Assembly: GCA_002492525.1 (NCBI GenBank)
Contig: DKZA01000013.1
Coordinates: 25,001 to 44,164, forward strand
DNA: 19,164 nt
Reading direction: 5' to 3'
DNA from: Lachnospiraceae bacterium UBA7086
GTDB taxonomy: Bacteria; Bacillota; Clostridia; Lachnospirales; Lachnospiraceae
Shown: positions 5,949-14,621 of the stretch, piece by piece
Layout of the letters: every line of letters starts with the position of its first letter
How positions within the stretch are numbered: the stretch's first letter is position 1
Made by a program: the position numbers and the translations under genes
Notes under the pieces: generated by a model
Databases searched by the model: none
Told to the model about the DNA's origin: nothing
Seen by the model: only the letters and a program-made list of their open reading frames with translations

Positions 5949-8900
5949 ATGGCAAAGAAAGCACCTGTCAAAAAGACTAAGAGAAGATTAAAGAGGAGTG
6001 TCAGACGCAGTCTTGCGGCAGTTCTGATGGTCACATCTATCGCTGTGGCTGCAATCCCGGTGCCGGAAAACTATGCTGTGGATGATAATGCTATGTCTGG
6101 TTCCGGCAGTGCCAGGGCTGCGGCAAAGGATGTGCATGCGGACGCGGTAAAGAAAGATTTTATTTATAATTTGGACGATGATGATGCGGACTCAATGGGA
6201 ATCATTGCTGATTGGGCCTCCAGTAATCTTAATAAATTTGTGGCTGCAAAAGATATAAATGATGCAGATGATCCAGATAATCCTCATGTTGTTAAGAAAG
6301 GAGAACTGGATGAATGGCTTATCTGGAATCGGTATGATCCAGATGCTTCTGCCGGGAATGATAACGGAAGCGGTCCAGGAACTCCTAAAACTTATGCCTC
6401 AATGGTCATCAGAGATGTAGACGGTGAGAAAACCTTAAGCTGGCAGTTTATGTATTATGTGCGTAATATTCAGGGAAGCGGTCTTGGTACCGGTGTGCGT
6501 GCTGTTATTTGTAAGTATAATGGGGAATATATGGCTGAGAAGGTCGATCTTCCCATGGTGTTGAACACGAAATATTATACGGTAGAGCGGAATATTTTTC
6601 AGAATTTTTTTGCGGGAAACAGACCGGATGGATCGGCTTTAGATGGGGGTAATACTAGTTCAAACTGGAATACCTATACGGATTGTCTTCCGAACAAACA
6701 ATATACATATACCTTTAGCGATTATGATTCTAATTCTTTTATTGACACGGAAACAGAGTATGTTTTAAAGACATATTTTGCGGCAGATTTGGATAATCAA
6801 CAGAAGATTTATAAATCTTACAAAGATAGTTACGATAAAGATACCGGTGATTATACTGCCGATCCAGCTTTAAAAGAGCCTATGACAAGGACACCGTCAC
6901 AGATACAGAATCCGGAGTTGCAGAAACAGTTTTATTGTGAACATGATAAAATCTTAAAACAGCAGGCGAAGGCATATACACTTGTTGCGGTGAATAACCA
7001 AAGACCTAATATGGGCGGCGGTATTGTTTATGTAGCACAGGGCGGACAGCCCGCAGAGGGCTACTATAATGATGAGGCTGGTTATCTGGTAGAACAAAGA
7101 GCTGATTATCTGATTTGTGGAATTGGTGCCAGCGCTTTTAAAGGCAATGACCGTATTCAGAATTTGGAATTACCGTCCATGATTAGTTTTATTGGCGATA
7201 ATGCTTTCGAGGGCGCCAGTCTGATTAAGGAAATCACGATTGCTAATGCTTCTTTTATTGGAAGACAGGCATTTAAAGACTGTGGATCCCTGGGCAAAGT
7301 AACTATTGGTGAGGGAACTAATACAATAGGAGCGGAATGTTTCTATCATACTGCAGTGGATAGTATCAAACTGCCCAGCACAACGCAGGATATCGGATAT
7401 GGTGCTTTTGCATATTGCAGCAAATTGACGAATCTTGATTTAAACAGTATTTCACAAAGTTGTAAGATCAGAGATTTTGCATTTTATGAGTGCCCGATGT
7501 TGAAAGACATTAAAATGAAAGACGCACAGATTGCCTCCATCGGCAAGGGTGCCTTTGCATGTACTGGCGGTGAAGAACTGGATTTTGTGTTCCCGGCGGA
7601 AATGCCGTCTTATAAGGGCAATGCTGCCTTTACTGATAAAGCGGATAATACCATTGGTGATTTTATGTTTGCCGGGCGGGCAAATCTTAAGTCGGTGGTA
7701 TTTCCAGAGAAGTACGGCAGAACAGAAACTACGCAAGTGACTCTGCCTGCTAATATGTTTCATGAATGTACAAATCTGTCTTATGTGGAATTCCCTGCAA
7801 GCAGGGATCAGTATGCCTGTGGTTATGTGTCCTACGACGGTGATAAATTGTTTATGGATGTGACTAACATTCAGTTCTATGTCAAGGGACCTAAAATGAA
7901 AAATACGGTCGATCCGGCAGACCCGCGTACCAACACGTGGTCAGCAAAGATGGCGGTGGAGAATAATCCGATTCCGTATTTATATGTGGAGAACGGACAG
8001 GAATATTACGAGGTCAGCAACGGCTGGTATTTATATTGTGTTGATCCGGCGGGAGTTATTACCTCCTGTACCTTGACACCTGATGCAAGGGATAATCATA
8101 TGAGTGAAATCAAAGCCAAGGGTATTAATCTGGATATTCTGCCGAAGGTGGGTACCCGGAAGGTGACGGCCATTGGCGAGGGATGTTTTTCGGATGAAGA
8201 TTTGAATCAGAATGTGGTATCTTTGTCTATTCCCGACGATTCTCTGACAGAGATTGCCAATGATGTCTTCAAAGGCTGGAAGAGAATGGAGAAGGTATCT
8301 ATCGGCAATTCCGTTAAAGCCATAGGAGCAAGAGCATTTGCGGATTGTGACCATCTGATTGATGTAACTTTCCAGTCGCCTGCAGCCGGCTACGGAGAGG
8401 AAGCTTTTACATTTGGAGAAGATGCTTTTAAGACGGGTAGTGAAAAACTGACCTTCCATGGTGATATTGTCAAAAATTATACGCCTTTTGTATATGCCAT
8501 GGATGAGGTGAAAGGTAAGATAGATCAAAACACAGGTGTGAGGATATGCTATAAGAGTCTTGTACCCACCTGCCAGACGGTTATGCTGGATGCAAACACA
8601 GGGTATGTGACGCTTCTGGACTATCCGAAATATGATCAGATTGATACATTAATCGATCAAATGTATGAAAAGGAGTACACTTCCTTAGGATTTAATTCTT
8701 ATCAGGAGATGCGGGAAGCCATAAGATACGAGGAATTCCGGGTTGATAAGTATAATCCTGAAAGAGAGGGCTTTAGAGAAAGATGGAACAGTGCCCAAAC
8801 CACAGAAGAAAGAGATGCGGTATATGATTCCGAATTTTACGGCCCCTGGATTAATCCTGAGTTTTGCGATGCAATTGCAAACGGTGGAGGGACTACGTCC

Positions 8901-11675
8901 GGCGGAGGCAATACTTCCAGCGGCGGTACAACATCCGGCGGAGAAAATACTTCTGGAGGCAGTACAGGAGGCGGGGATGATACTTCACGTAACGCTTTGG
9001 TTGATTTCCTGTTTGAACCCCTTGTGGTGCAGGCGGCGGAAGCCAGACCTCTGGCTTTCTATGAGGAAGATGCTTCACATAAAAATAAGCGCTATAGTAT
9101 AATTACCAATGTGGAATCAGACAATGCTTACCGTCATTCTCTGACAGAGGATGAGAGTGCGCTTGTCGCTGCCACACAGAATATTGTAGTGCCAGATGGT
9201 GTAGATTCCATTGATGTCAATGGGTTTATGAACGGTACCTATTCTAAGCAAGGGATTACCACTACACTTCAGGGAACAGAAGCGAATAAAACAAATGCCA
9301 ACAAATATCTGACTGCCAAGGATATCGGACGTGAATCCTACAGTATGTATACCAGTATTGTAGGTGACACAGACGATGAGACGAAATTACAGCCAGGTCT
9401 GTTCAGCGGATATTATAATGATAAATGTGAAGCGTCTGGAGAAGTTTTTCTGCGCGGCAATGACAGGGTAGAGAGCATTACTTTAAATTCTGTACACTAT
9501 CTGCCGGATTATGCGTTTGACAGCTGTGAGAAACTTCGCTCTGTCATATTGGGTCCTAACTGTTCCGATATCGGGACGGCTCCTTTCAGGGGCTGCTATA
9601 ATATGGTCATGGTAGGAGACAATGACTATTATAAAACACAGAACGGTATCGTCTATTCTGTCAATACGGACGGTTCTTATACCATAGAAGAATGTCTGGC
9701 AGCCAGAGGGCGTTTGGTAGGTACGGCCTTGATTCCAGATACAGGGGATGAGATCCTGCTTCCAGATTCTGGTGGTGAGAATACAAGTAAGGTCAGTGCC
9801 ATTAAGCCAGGGGCTTTTGAGGACTGTGATCATATCACAACGGTGGATTTAAGCGGAACTTCTGTGACAGTGATTCCGAAGGATTGTTTTAGAAATGATC
9901 CGGTAAATGCGAAATGCGGCAATCTTTCTTCCGTGACATTGCCGCGGACAGTGAATGAAATCCAGGAAGGAGCATTTTCTAATGCACTGAAACTGAATTC
10001 CCTGACGATTCCGGGTATGGAAGTGTTTATTTCTGCCCGCGCTTTCGAGGACAATAATGATGAGGATAATTCTAAGGCGGTCACGATGGTCAGGACGCAT
10101 GAAGATTCTTCAGCGCGGAGGTATGTGAATACTTACGGAGAACCTACTAAGTACAATTTACAGTGGGAAGATATTGGTAACCAATGGCGTGTTACTTTCT
10201 TTGGCCCGGACGGTACGGTTCTCACTGATATGGTGGATCAGGATGGTAAGAAGATTGAAAATCCACAGTATGTGGAGGATGATACCTATGTGAAGCTGCC
10301 AACAGATCCGGTGAAGGAAGGTTGGACTTTCGATGGATGGCTGGGTATTCCTGGTAATAAGAAAGTGTCTGACCGAATTCATCAGGATACCAACTTTATC
10401 GCCCAGGGACATAATACGGATGGCAGTGTAGACGGTCAGTTTACGGTGGAATTCTATAAATATGACGGTACGAAACTTGGCAGTTTCCTGGTAGATGCCG
10501 GAAAGAGCTTTGCGGAAATGGGATATGACGTGCCGCAGGTTTCCGGCCTGATGGAGCCCATATCATGGTATTATAACAATAGCCCTTGGTCGCCGACGAT
10601 GGTGGTCAATAACCATATGGCGATTATCGCGCAGCCAAATCCTACCAGCGGTGGCAGTACCAATACCAGTGGTAATACGACCAATACCAGTGGTAATACA
10701 ACTAATAACAATAATACCAGTAACAGGTCTACCTCCACGACCAGTACCAGCAACACCAGCAGTTCTACTTCCAGCAGCTCTACCAGTACCAGTTCTACGA
10801 CTTCGGATGGACGTTCTGTTGCGATGTACACGGTTTTGGTACAGAACGGAAGCGGAAGCGGAAGCTATGCACAGGGAGCGACGGTTGTGATATCAGCTTA
10901 TCCGCCGGCGGAAGGCATGGTATTTAGTAAGTGGACAACAGAATCTACGGGCGTAGTGCTTGCAAGTGACAGCACACCGGTGACCACTTTTGTGATGCCG
11001 GGAAACAATGTTACAATTACGGCAAACTATGTGGCGGGTACTGCACCGGCGACTAATACAGCGGGTACCACCGGCACAACACCGATAAATAATGGAAACA
11101 CCACAGTAGATATCACCAAGCCAGGTATTTCCAATAAGGATCTGGCAACAGCCAATGTAAACGGCTCTACGGATAACTTTATTGTGAAGATTTCCGAGAC
11201 TGATGCGGCCACACAGGCAGTATCGGCGGCTCTGACCAATAAGTATGGAAATCTGGAGAATATCCTGTATTATGCGATGGATATCACTTTGTGGGATGCC
11301 ACAGGGACTTATCAGCTTACAGGAGACCAGGTGGCCGGACTTTCTGTGGATATTACCATACCGATTCCAGATGCTTTGGTGGCTTACGGCGGTAATAACA
11401 TGGCAGGTGCTGTAGTAAACGGCGATCAGTTGGAGAATCTGAATGAGAGTTTCACTACGATCAACGGTGTGCCTTGTATCCGATTTACGGCAACGCATTT
11501 CTCGCCTTATACGATTTATGTGGATACGGGCAATCTGACAGAAGGCATGCTTGATGTGACGCCTAAGACCGGTGATCCAATTCATCCGAAGTGGTTCTTA
11601 TCCATCGGACTCGCTTGTCTGTCAATAGCGCTGTTTATGAAGAAAGATAAGAAAGTAAAAACAAAAACAGCATAA
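5949..11675 (+). CDS. Giant BspA-like leucine-rich-repeat surface protein, sortase-anchored
   Basis: Secreted wall protein of 1908 residues. The basic N-terminus and hydrophobic stretch (LAAVLMVTSIAVAAIP, about residues 23-38) are a signal peptide. LRR_5/BspA repeats of the type IGxxAFxxCxxLxxVxIP occur in three blocks, about 385-610, 738-811 and 1151-1366. Gly/Ser/Thr-rich linkers lie at about 978-1010 and 1564-1618. Two InlB B-repeat-like segments (about 1412-1564, with GWTFDGWLG) and a further beta repeat (1627-1694, FSKWTTES) precede a C-terminal domain with FTATHFSPYTIY. The last 38 residues are a sorting signal: TPKTGD (T1871-D1876), IHPKWF, a hydrophobic helix, then KKDKKVKTK. Proteins of this class bind host or microbial surfaces; the ligand here is unknown. 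The start is the ATG at 5949 with AAGGGG 11 nt upstream; an in-frame ATG at 5829 would add 40 polar residues before the signal peptide and is less likely. It leads a two-gene unit. Confidence 0.92.
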   Translation: MAKKAPVKKTKRRLKRSVRRSLAAVLMVTSIAVAAIPVPENYAVDDNAMSGSGSARAAAKDVHADAVKKDFIYNLDDDDADSMGIIADWASSNLNKFVAAKDINDADDPDNPHVVKKGELDEWLIWNRYDPDASAGNDNGSGPGTPKTYASMVIRDVDGEKTLSWQFMYYVRNIQGSGLGTGVRAVICKYNGEYMAEKVDLPMVLNTKYYTVERNIFQNFFAGNRPDGSALDGGNTSSNWNTYTDCLPNKQYTYTFSDYDSNSFIDTETEYVLKTYFAADLDNQQKIYKSYKDSYDKDTGDYTADPALKEPMTRTPSQIQNPELQKQFYCEHDKILKQQAKAYTLVAVNNQRPNMGGGIVYVAQGGQPAEGYYNDEAGYLVEQRADYLICGIGASAFKGNDRIQNLELPSMISFIGDNAFEGASLIKEITIANASFIGRQAFKDCGSLGKVTIGEGTNTIGAECFYHTAVDSIKLPSTTQDIGYGAFAYCSKLTNLDLNSISQSCKIRDFAFYECPMLKDIKMKDAQIASIGKGAFACTGGEELDFVFPAEMPSYKGNAAFTDKADNTIGDFMFAGRANLKSVVFPEKYGRTETTQVTLPANMFHECTNLSYVEFPASRDQYACGYVSYDGDKLFMDVTNIQFYVKGPKMKNTVDPADPRTNTWSAKMAVENNPIPYLYVENGQEYYEVSNGWYLYCVDPAGVITSCTLTPDARDNHMSEIKAKGINLDILPKVGTRKVTAIGEGCFSDEDLNQNVVSLSIPDDSLTEIANDVFKGWKRMEKVSIGNSVKAIGARAFADCDHLIDVTFQSPAAGYGEEAFTFGEDAFKTGSEKLTFHGDIVKNYTPFVYAMDEVKGKIDQNTGVRICYKSLVPTCQTVMLDANTGYVTLLDYPKYDQIDTLIDQMYEKEYTSLGFNSYQEMREAIRYEEFRVDKYNPEREGFRERWNSAQTTEERDAVYDSEFYGPWINPEFCDAIANGGGTTSGGGNTSSGGTTSGGENTSGGSTGGGDDTSRNALVDFLFEPLVVQAAEARPLAFYEEDASHKNKRYSIITNVESDNAYRHSLTEDESALVAATQNIVVPDGVDSIDVNGFMNGTYSKQGITTTLQGTEANKTNANKYLTAKDIGRESYSMYTSIVGDTDDETKLQPGLFSGYYNDKCEASGEVFLRGNDRVESITLNSVHYLPDYAFDSCEKLRSVILGPNCSDIGTAPFRGCYNMVMVGDNDYYKTQNGIVYSVNTDGSYTIEECLAARGRLVGTALIPDTGDEILLPDSGGENTSKVSAIKPGAFEDCDHITTVDLSGTSVTVIPKDCFRNDPVNAKCGNLSSVTLPRTVNEIQEGAFSNALKLNSLTIPGMEVFISARAFEDNNDEDNSKAVTMVRTHEDSSARRYVNTYGEPTKYNLQWEDIGNQWRVTFFGPDGTVLTDMVDQDGKKIENPQYVEDDTYVKLPTDPVKEGWTFDGWLGIPGNKKVSDRIHQDTNFIAQGHNTDGSVDGQFTVEFYKYDGTKLGSFLVDAGKSFAEMGYDVPQVSGLMEPISWYYNNSPWSPTMVVNNHMAIIAQPNPTSGGSTNTSGNTTNTSGNTTNNNNTSNRSTSTTSTSNTSSSTSSSSTSTSSTTSDGRSVAMYTVLVQNGSGSGSYAQGATVVISAYPPAEGMVFSKWTTESTGVVLASDSTPVTTFVMPGNNVTITANYVAGTAPATNTAGTTGTTPINNGNTTVDITKPGISNKDLATANVNGSTDNFIVKISETDAATQAVSAALTNKYGNLENILYYAMDITLWDATGTYQLTGDQVAGLSVDITIPIPDALVAYGGNNMAGAVVNGDQLENLNESFTTINGVPCIRFTATHFSPYTIYVDTGNLTEGMLDVTPKTGDPIHPKWFLSIGLACLSIALFMKKDKKVKTKTA
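10659..10700 (+). repeat. Two 21-bp tandem repeats in the Thr/Ser/Asn-rich stalk
   Basis: ACCAATACCAGTGGTAATAC plus one base is repeated twice in a row, encoding TNTSGNT at residues 1571-1577 and 1578-1584 of the large LRR protein; only the last base differs. A degenerate partial copy precedes it and Thr/Ser-rich codons follow to about 10800. A short GGAAGC triplet repeat (10848-10865) encodes Gly-Ser three times. In-frame repeats like these can change the stalk length by slippage. Confidence 0.7.
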
Positions 11676-11698
11676 GTAAAAGTTCCAGGGAGAATCCT

Positions 11699-14524
11699 AT
11701 GGGAAAAAAACTTAGAAATCTGATCGGCACGCTGCTTTTAGTGACAGCGATTGTGGTGACACAGATTCCTGTATCAGATGTGGAAGCGGTAGACACTTCT
11801 TCCGCATCTGATTTTCAGATGGACGGAACTACATTAGTGAAATATAATGGCACGGCTGAGGACGTGTCTATTTCCAATTACGTGGAAAAGATCGAGGCGG
11901 AAGCCTTTGCAGGTAATTCTTCTGTACGGCGCATCACAGTGGGGGATGCGGTGGAAGTGATCGGAGCGAGGGCTTTTTCAGGCTGCATGAATTTAGAGAC
12001 GGTGACCATTCCGGATTCTGTGGAGGTTATTGAAAATGCGGCCTTCAGCGGCTGCCCTTCTCTTCGCAGTGTAACCCTTGGTACCGGGCTTAAGAGTCTT
12101 GGAAACGGTGCGTTTGCCGGCGATTATAGTCTGGCGAAGGTAGACTTTGACAGCAGCAATCCCTGGTTTACCTGTGACGATGGCGCAATTTATAACAAGA
12201 AGGGGTGGAATGTACTGTATCAGGTGTTAGCAGGCAGGAAGGCGTCTTCCTATGTTATGCCTTCTTCTGTAACACAGATCAAACCCTATGCTTTCTGGGG
12301 AGATTATAATTTAGAAGCGGCAGAAATCAGCAGTAATGTGAAGGAGATTTCCGGGTATGCTTTTTCCAACTGTAAGAATCTGAAAGAAGTGATGATTCCT
12401 TTTTCCGTTAAAAATATCGATATGAAGGCTTTTGAGGATTGCGTGAGACTGCGAAATATCAAGATTCCTGCATCAGTCAGCACGATTCACAGTACGGCTT
12501 TTGATGGCTGTACGAAACTGACCATTGATGCGGAGACAGGATCCTATGCTAAGAGTTTTGCAGATACGTTGGTTTTAGAAGATATTGATGTGTCAGAGTA
12601 TGAGGAAGCACCAATCCCCTCCAGAGAAAATGAGACGTCAGGGAATGGAGAAAGTGCAAAGAATCTTGCACCGGCGGACTATTATCATGAAGTATCCCGC
12701 ATGAACGCCATGGCGGAAGAGGAAGACGATTCTGTGAAGGGCAAGACCAGGGTAATCGGTAAAGAGGCTTATATTCTGGTAGACAATGCCAAGGCTACCG
12801 TGAATGTGGGAGCAACAGGTACTACTTTGGGCGGAGATCCAGAACTGGAAGAAGAGGAGAATCTGGACACGGTTCCGGGTCTTGCCGGTTCTGAAGACGC
12901 CAAGGGCGGTTCTTTTCCTAAATATACAGTGGTTAATAAAGAAACCATAGCTGCACAGGCGTATTATGATGATACGATGACTTCTTATCAGATTCCGGAT
13001 GGTATCCGCAGAATTGGCGATTTTGCATTTGCCAGGGCGGATCTTACGTCTATCAGGATTCCTGATGGAGTGGAGGAAATCGGATATGCTGCTTTTTATC
13101 ATTGTGACAGCTTGACGGATGTTGTGATTCCGCAGAGCGTCAGGGAAATATCAGTGGCAGCATTTTCCAAGACTCCCTGGCTTACGAAGTGGCAGGAGAG
13201 TGGGAATGGTGATTTCCTGATTGTAGGGGACGGAATTCTGTTATCTTATCGTGGCAGTGGCGGAGTGGTTACTATTCCTGAAACTGTCAGACAGATTGGG
13301 GCGGAAGCTTTTCAGGATCAAAAGAATATTACCAGCGTACAGATCCCGGATAGTGTAGAAGTTATCGGTGAAGGGGCCTTTATGGGATGTGATCGTCTGA
13401 CCCAGGTACAAGGGGCAGGCGGTGTAAAAGAGATACGTGACAGAGCCTTTGCGGGATGTCCGATTACAGAGGTACATATTCCTGAATCCGTGGAGCGGAT
13501 TGGACTGCGGGCTTATGACAATGGAGAAAGCACAGACGCTGTGATTGTCTTTGAAGGAGATAAACTTCCGGCTTTTTCTTATGAGGATACGGCCACCAGA
13601 CTGTATAGGGATGCTTACCGGGACTTAAGCTTTAAAGGTTGTCCTATCGCTGTTATTCCAGAGGGTATTACAGACTTGTCGGATACCGTATTGTCTGATG
13701 CTGTGCCAGGATTTACAGGCGTTGTATGCAGGCGGACCAAAGAGGCTTCGGATGGGGAAAACGGAACGCTTCAAATCGTAGCTTCAAGGGGCAGTGGACC
13801 GGTGGCAGGGGATACCTGTCAGATTAATGGACAGACTTATGTGCTGGAAGAAGCAGAAGAGCAGCTTGCGGATGCGGAGAATGACAGAGAAAATGCGGAA
13901 GGCATTTCCATTAACAATAATACTTATTCCATCTCGCAGGATGGGATTATGGATGCTGTAATGGAAGGCGGCGAAGGCAGCTATCAGATAACGATTACTG
14001 ACAGTGAGGATGCCAAACTTGAGATAGGGGATGTTTACAAGAAGATTTATGGCAATAAACTTCCTCATACACTTCGTGCTTATGAGATCAGCATGATTGA
14101 TACTAAGACCGGTATTCCTATTACCAGTCTTGGTAAACAGCGGGTAGAGATTACCATGCCGATTCCTGACGGTGTGGGAGAAGAAAATCTGCATGTGGTT
14201 TGTCTGGATGCGGATGGACAGCTGGAAGAGGTGGCAAGCAGGATCGTATCGGTGGACGGCAGGGATGCGCTTACCTTTACGGCAGCACATTTTTCACCCT
14301 ACGGAATCTATAATTATAATTCCGGCAGTACGGTAGTCGCCGATGTGAAAGAGGGGCAGGCCGTGTTTATGTCCCTTGGAAAGAAAGACGATTCGCCGGA
14401 TACGGGCGACCACAGTATACATCCTAAATGGTTCTTTGGGGCAGGGCTTTTCTTTGCATCCATGGCAGTTTTCTTTTATCGGGGCGGCAGGCGCAGAACG
14501 AAGAAAAATACGGCAAAATCATAA
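11699..14524 (+). CDS. BspA-like leucine-rich-repeat surface protein, sortase-anchored
   Basis: Secreted wall protein of 941 residues, a shorter relative of its upstream neighbour. A signal peptide covers about residues 1-30 (LIGTLLLVTAIVVTQIPV, likely cut after VEA). LRR_5/BspA repeats form two regular blocks at about 55-295 and 408-607, with units such as VEVIGARAFSGCMNLETVTIP. An acidic, low-complexity connector (about 300-405) separates them. The C-terminal domain (about 761-874) ends in FTAAHFSPYGIY, matching the same domain in the neighbour. The sorting signal is SPDTGD (S899-D904), IHPKWF, a hydrophobic helix and the tail RGGRRRTKK. The gene begins 23 nt after the upstream stop with AGGGAGA 5 nt before the ATG, so the pair is translated from one mRNA. 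Unlike the neighbour it has no InlB-type repeats or Ser/Thr stalk. Ligand unknown. Confidence 0.93.
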   Translation: MGKKLRNLIGTLLLVTAIVVTQIPVSDVEAVDTSSASDFQMDGTTLVKYNGTAEDVSISNYVEKIEAEAFAGNSSVRRITVGDAVEVIGARAFSGCMNLETVTIPDSVEVIENAAFSGCPSLRSVTLGTGLKSLGNGAFAGDYSLAKVDFDSSNPWFTCDDGAIYNKKGWNVLYQVLAGRKASSYVMPSSVTQIKPYAFWGDYNLEAAEISSNVKEISGYAFSNCKNLKEVMIPFSVKNIDMKAFEDCVRLRNIKIPASVSTIHSTAFDGCTKLTIDAETGSYAKSFADTLVLEDIDVSEYEEAPIPSRENETSGNGESAKNLAPADYYHEVSRMNAMAEEEDDSVKGKTRVIGKEAYILVDNAKATVNVGATGTTLGGDPELEEEENLDTVPGLAGSEDAKGGSFPKYTVVNKETIAAQAYYDDTMTSYQIPDGIRRIGDFAFARADLTSIRIPDGVEEIGYAAFYHCDSLTDVVIPQSVREISVAAFSKTPWLTKWQESGNGDFLIVGDGILLSYRGSGGVVTIPETVRQIGAEAFQDQKNITSVQIPDSVEVIGEGAFMGCDRLTQVQGAGGVKEIRDRAFAGCPITEVHIPESVERIGLRAYDNGESTDAVIVFEGDKLPAFSYEDTATRLYRDAYRDLSFKGCPIAVIPEGITDLSDTVLSDAVPGFTGVVCRRTKEASDGENGTLQIVASRGSGPVAGDTCQINGQTYVLEEAEEQLADAENDRENAEGISINNNTYSISQDGIMDAVMEGGEGSYQITITDSEDAKLEIGDVYKKIYGNKLPHTLRAYEISMIDTKTGIPITSLGKQRVEITMPIPDGVGEENLHVVCLDADGQLEEVASRIVSVDGRDALTFTAAHFSPYGIYNYNSGSTVVADVKEGQAVFMSLGKKDDSPDTGDHSIHPKWFFGAGLFFASMAVFFYRGGRRRTKKNTAKS

Positions 14525-14572
14525 GCAGTAGAAAACATATAATATCTGAAACGGAATTGAACCGCAAAAAAG

Positions 14573-14608
14573 CTCTCGGCATAGAATAATCTAAAGCCGG
14601 GAGTTTTT
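14573..14608 (+). terminator. Terminator of the LRR operon
   Basis: CTCTCGGC (14573-14580) pairs with GCCGGGAG (14596-14603), eight base pairs with one G-T, followed by five T and preceded by six A. The next gene starts only 14 nt later, so this hairpin would also limit read-through into the protease. Confidence 0.8.
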
Positions 14609-14621
14609 AGGTGGAGATAGC

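Noticed and set aside
5949..6080. Twin-arginine signal in the large LRR protein (VRRSLA)
   Set aside because: The arginine pair sits in a generally basic region and lacks the full S/T-R-R-x-F-L-K pattern; folded cofactor export makes no sense for an LRR wall protein, so a Sec signal is preferred.
8881..8990. Gly/Ser/Thr repeats as a CRISPR-like or tandem DNA array
   Set aside because: The units are irregular in length and lie in frame within a protein linker, with no conserved spacer pattern.
10893..11585. Open frame of 230 codons on the minus strand inside the large LRR gene
   Set aside because: It is a shadow of the coding frame: rich in Cys, Arg, His and Ile with no start signal or domain.
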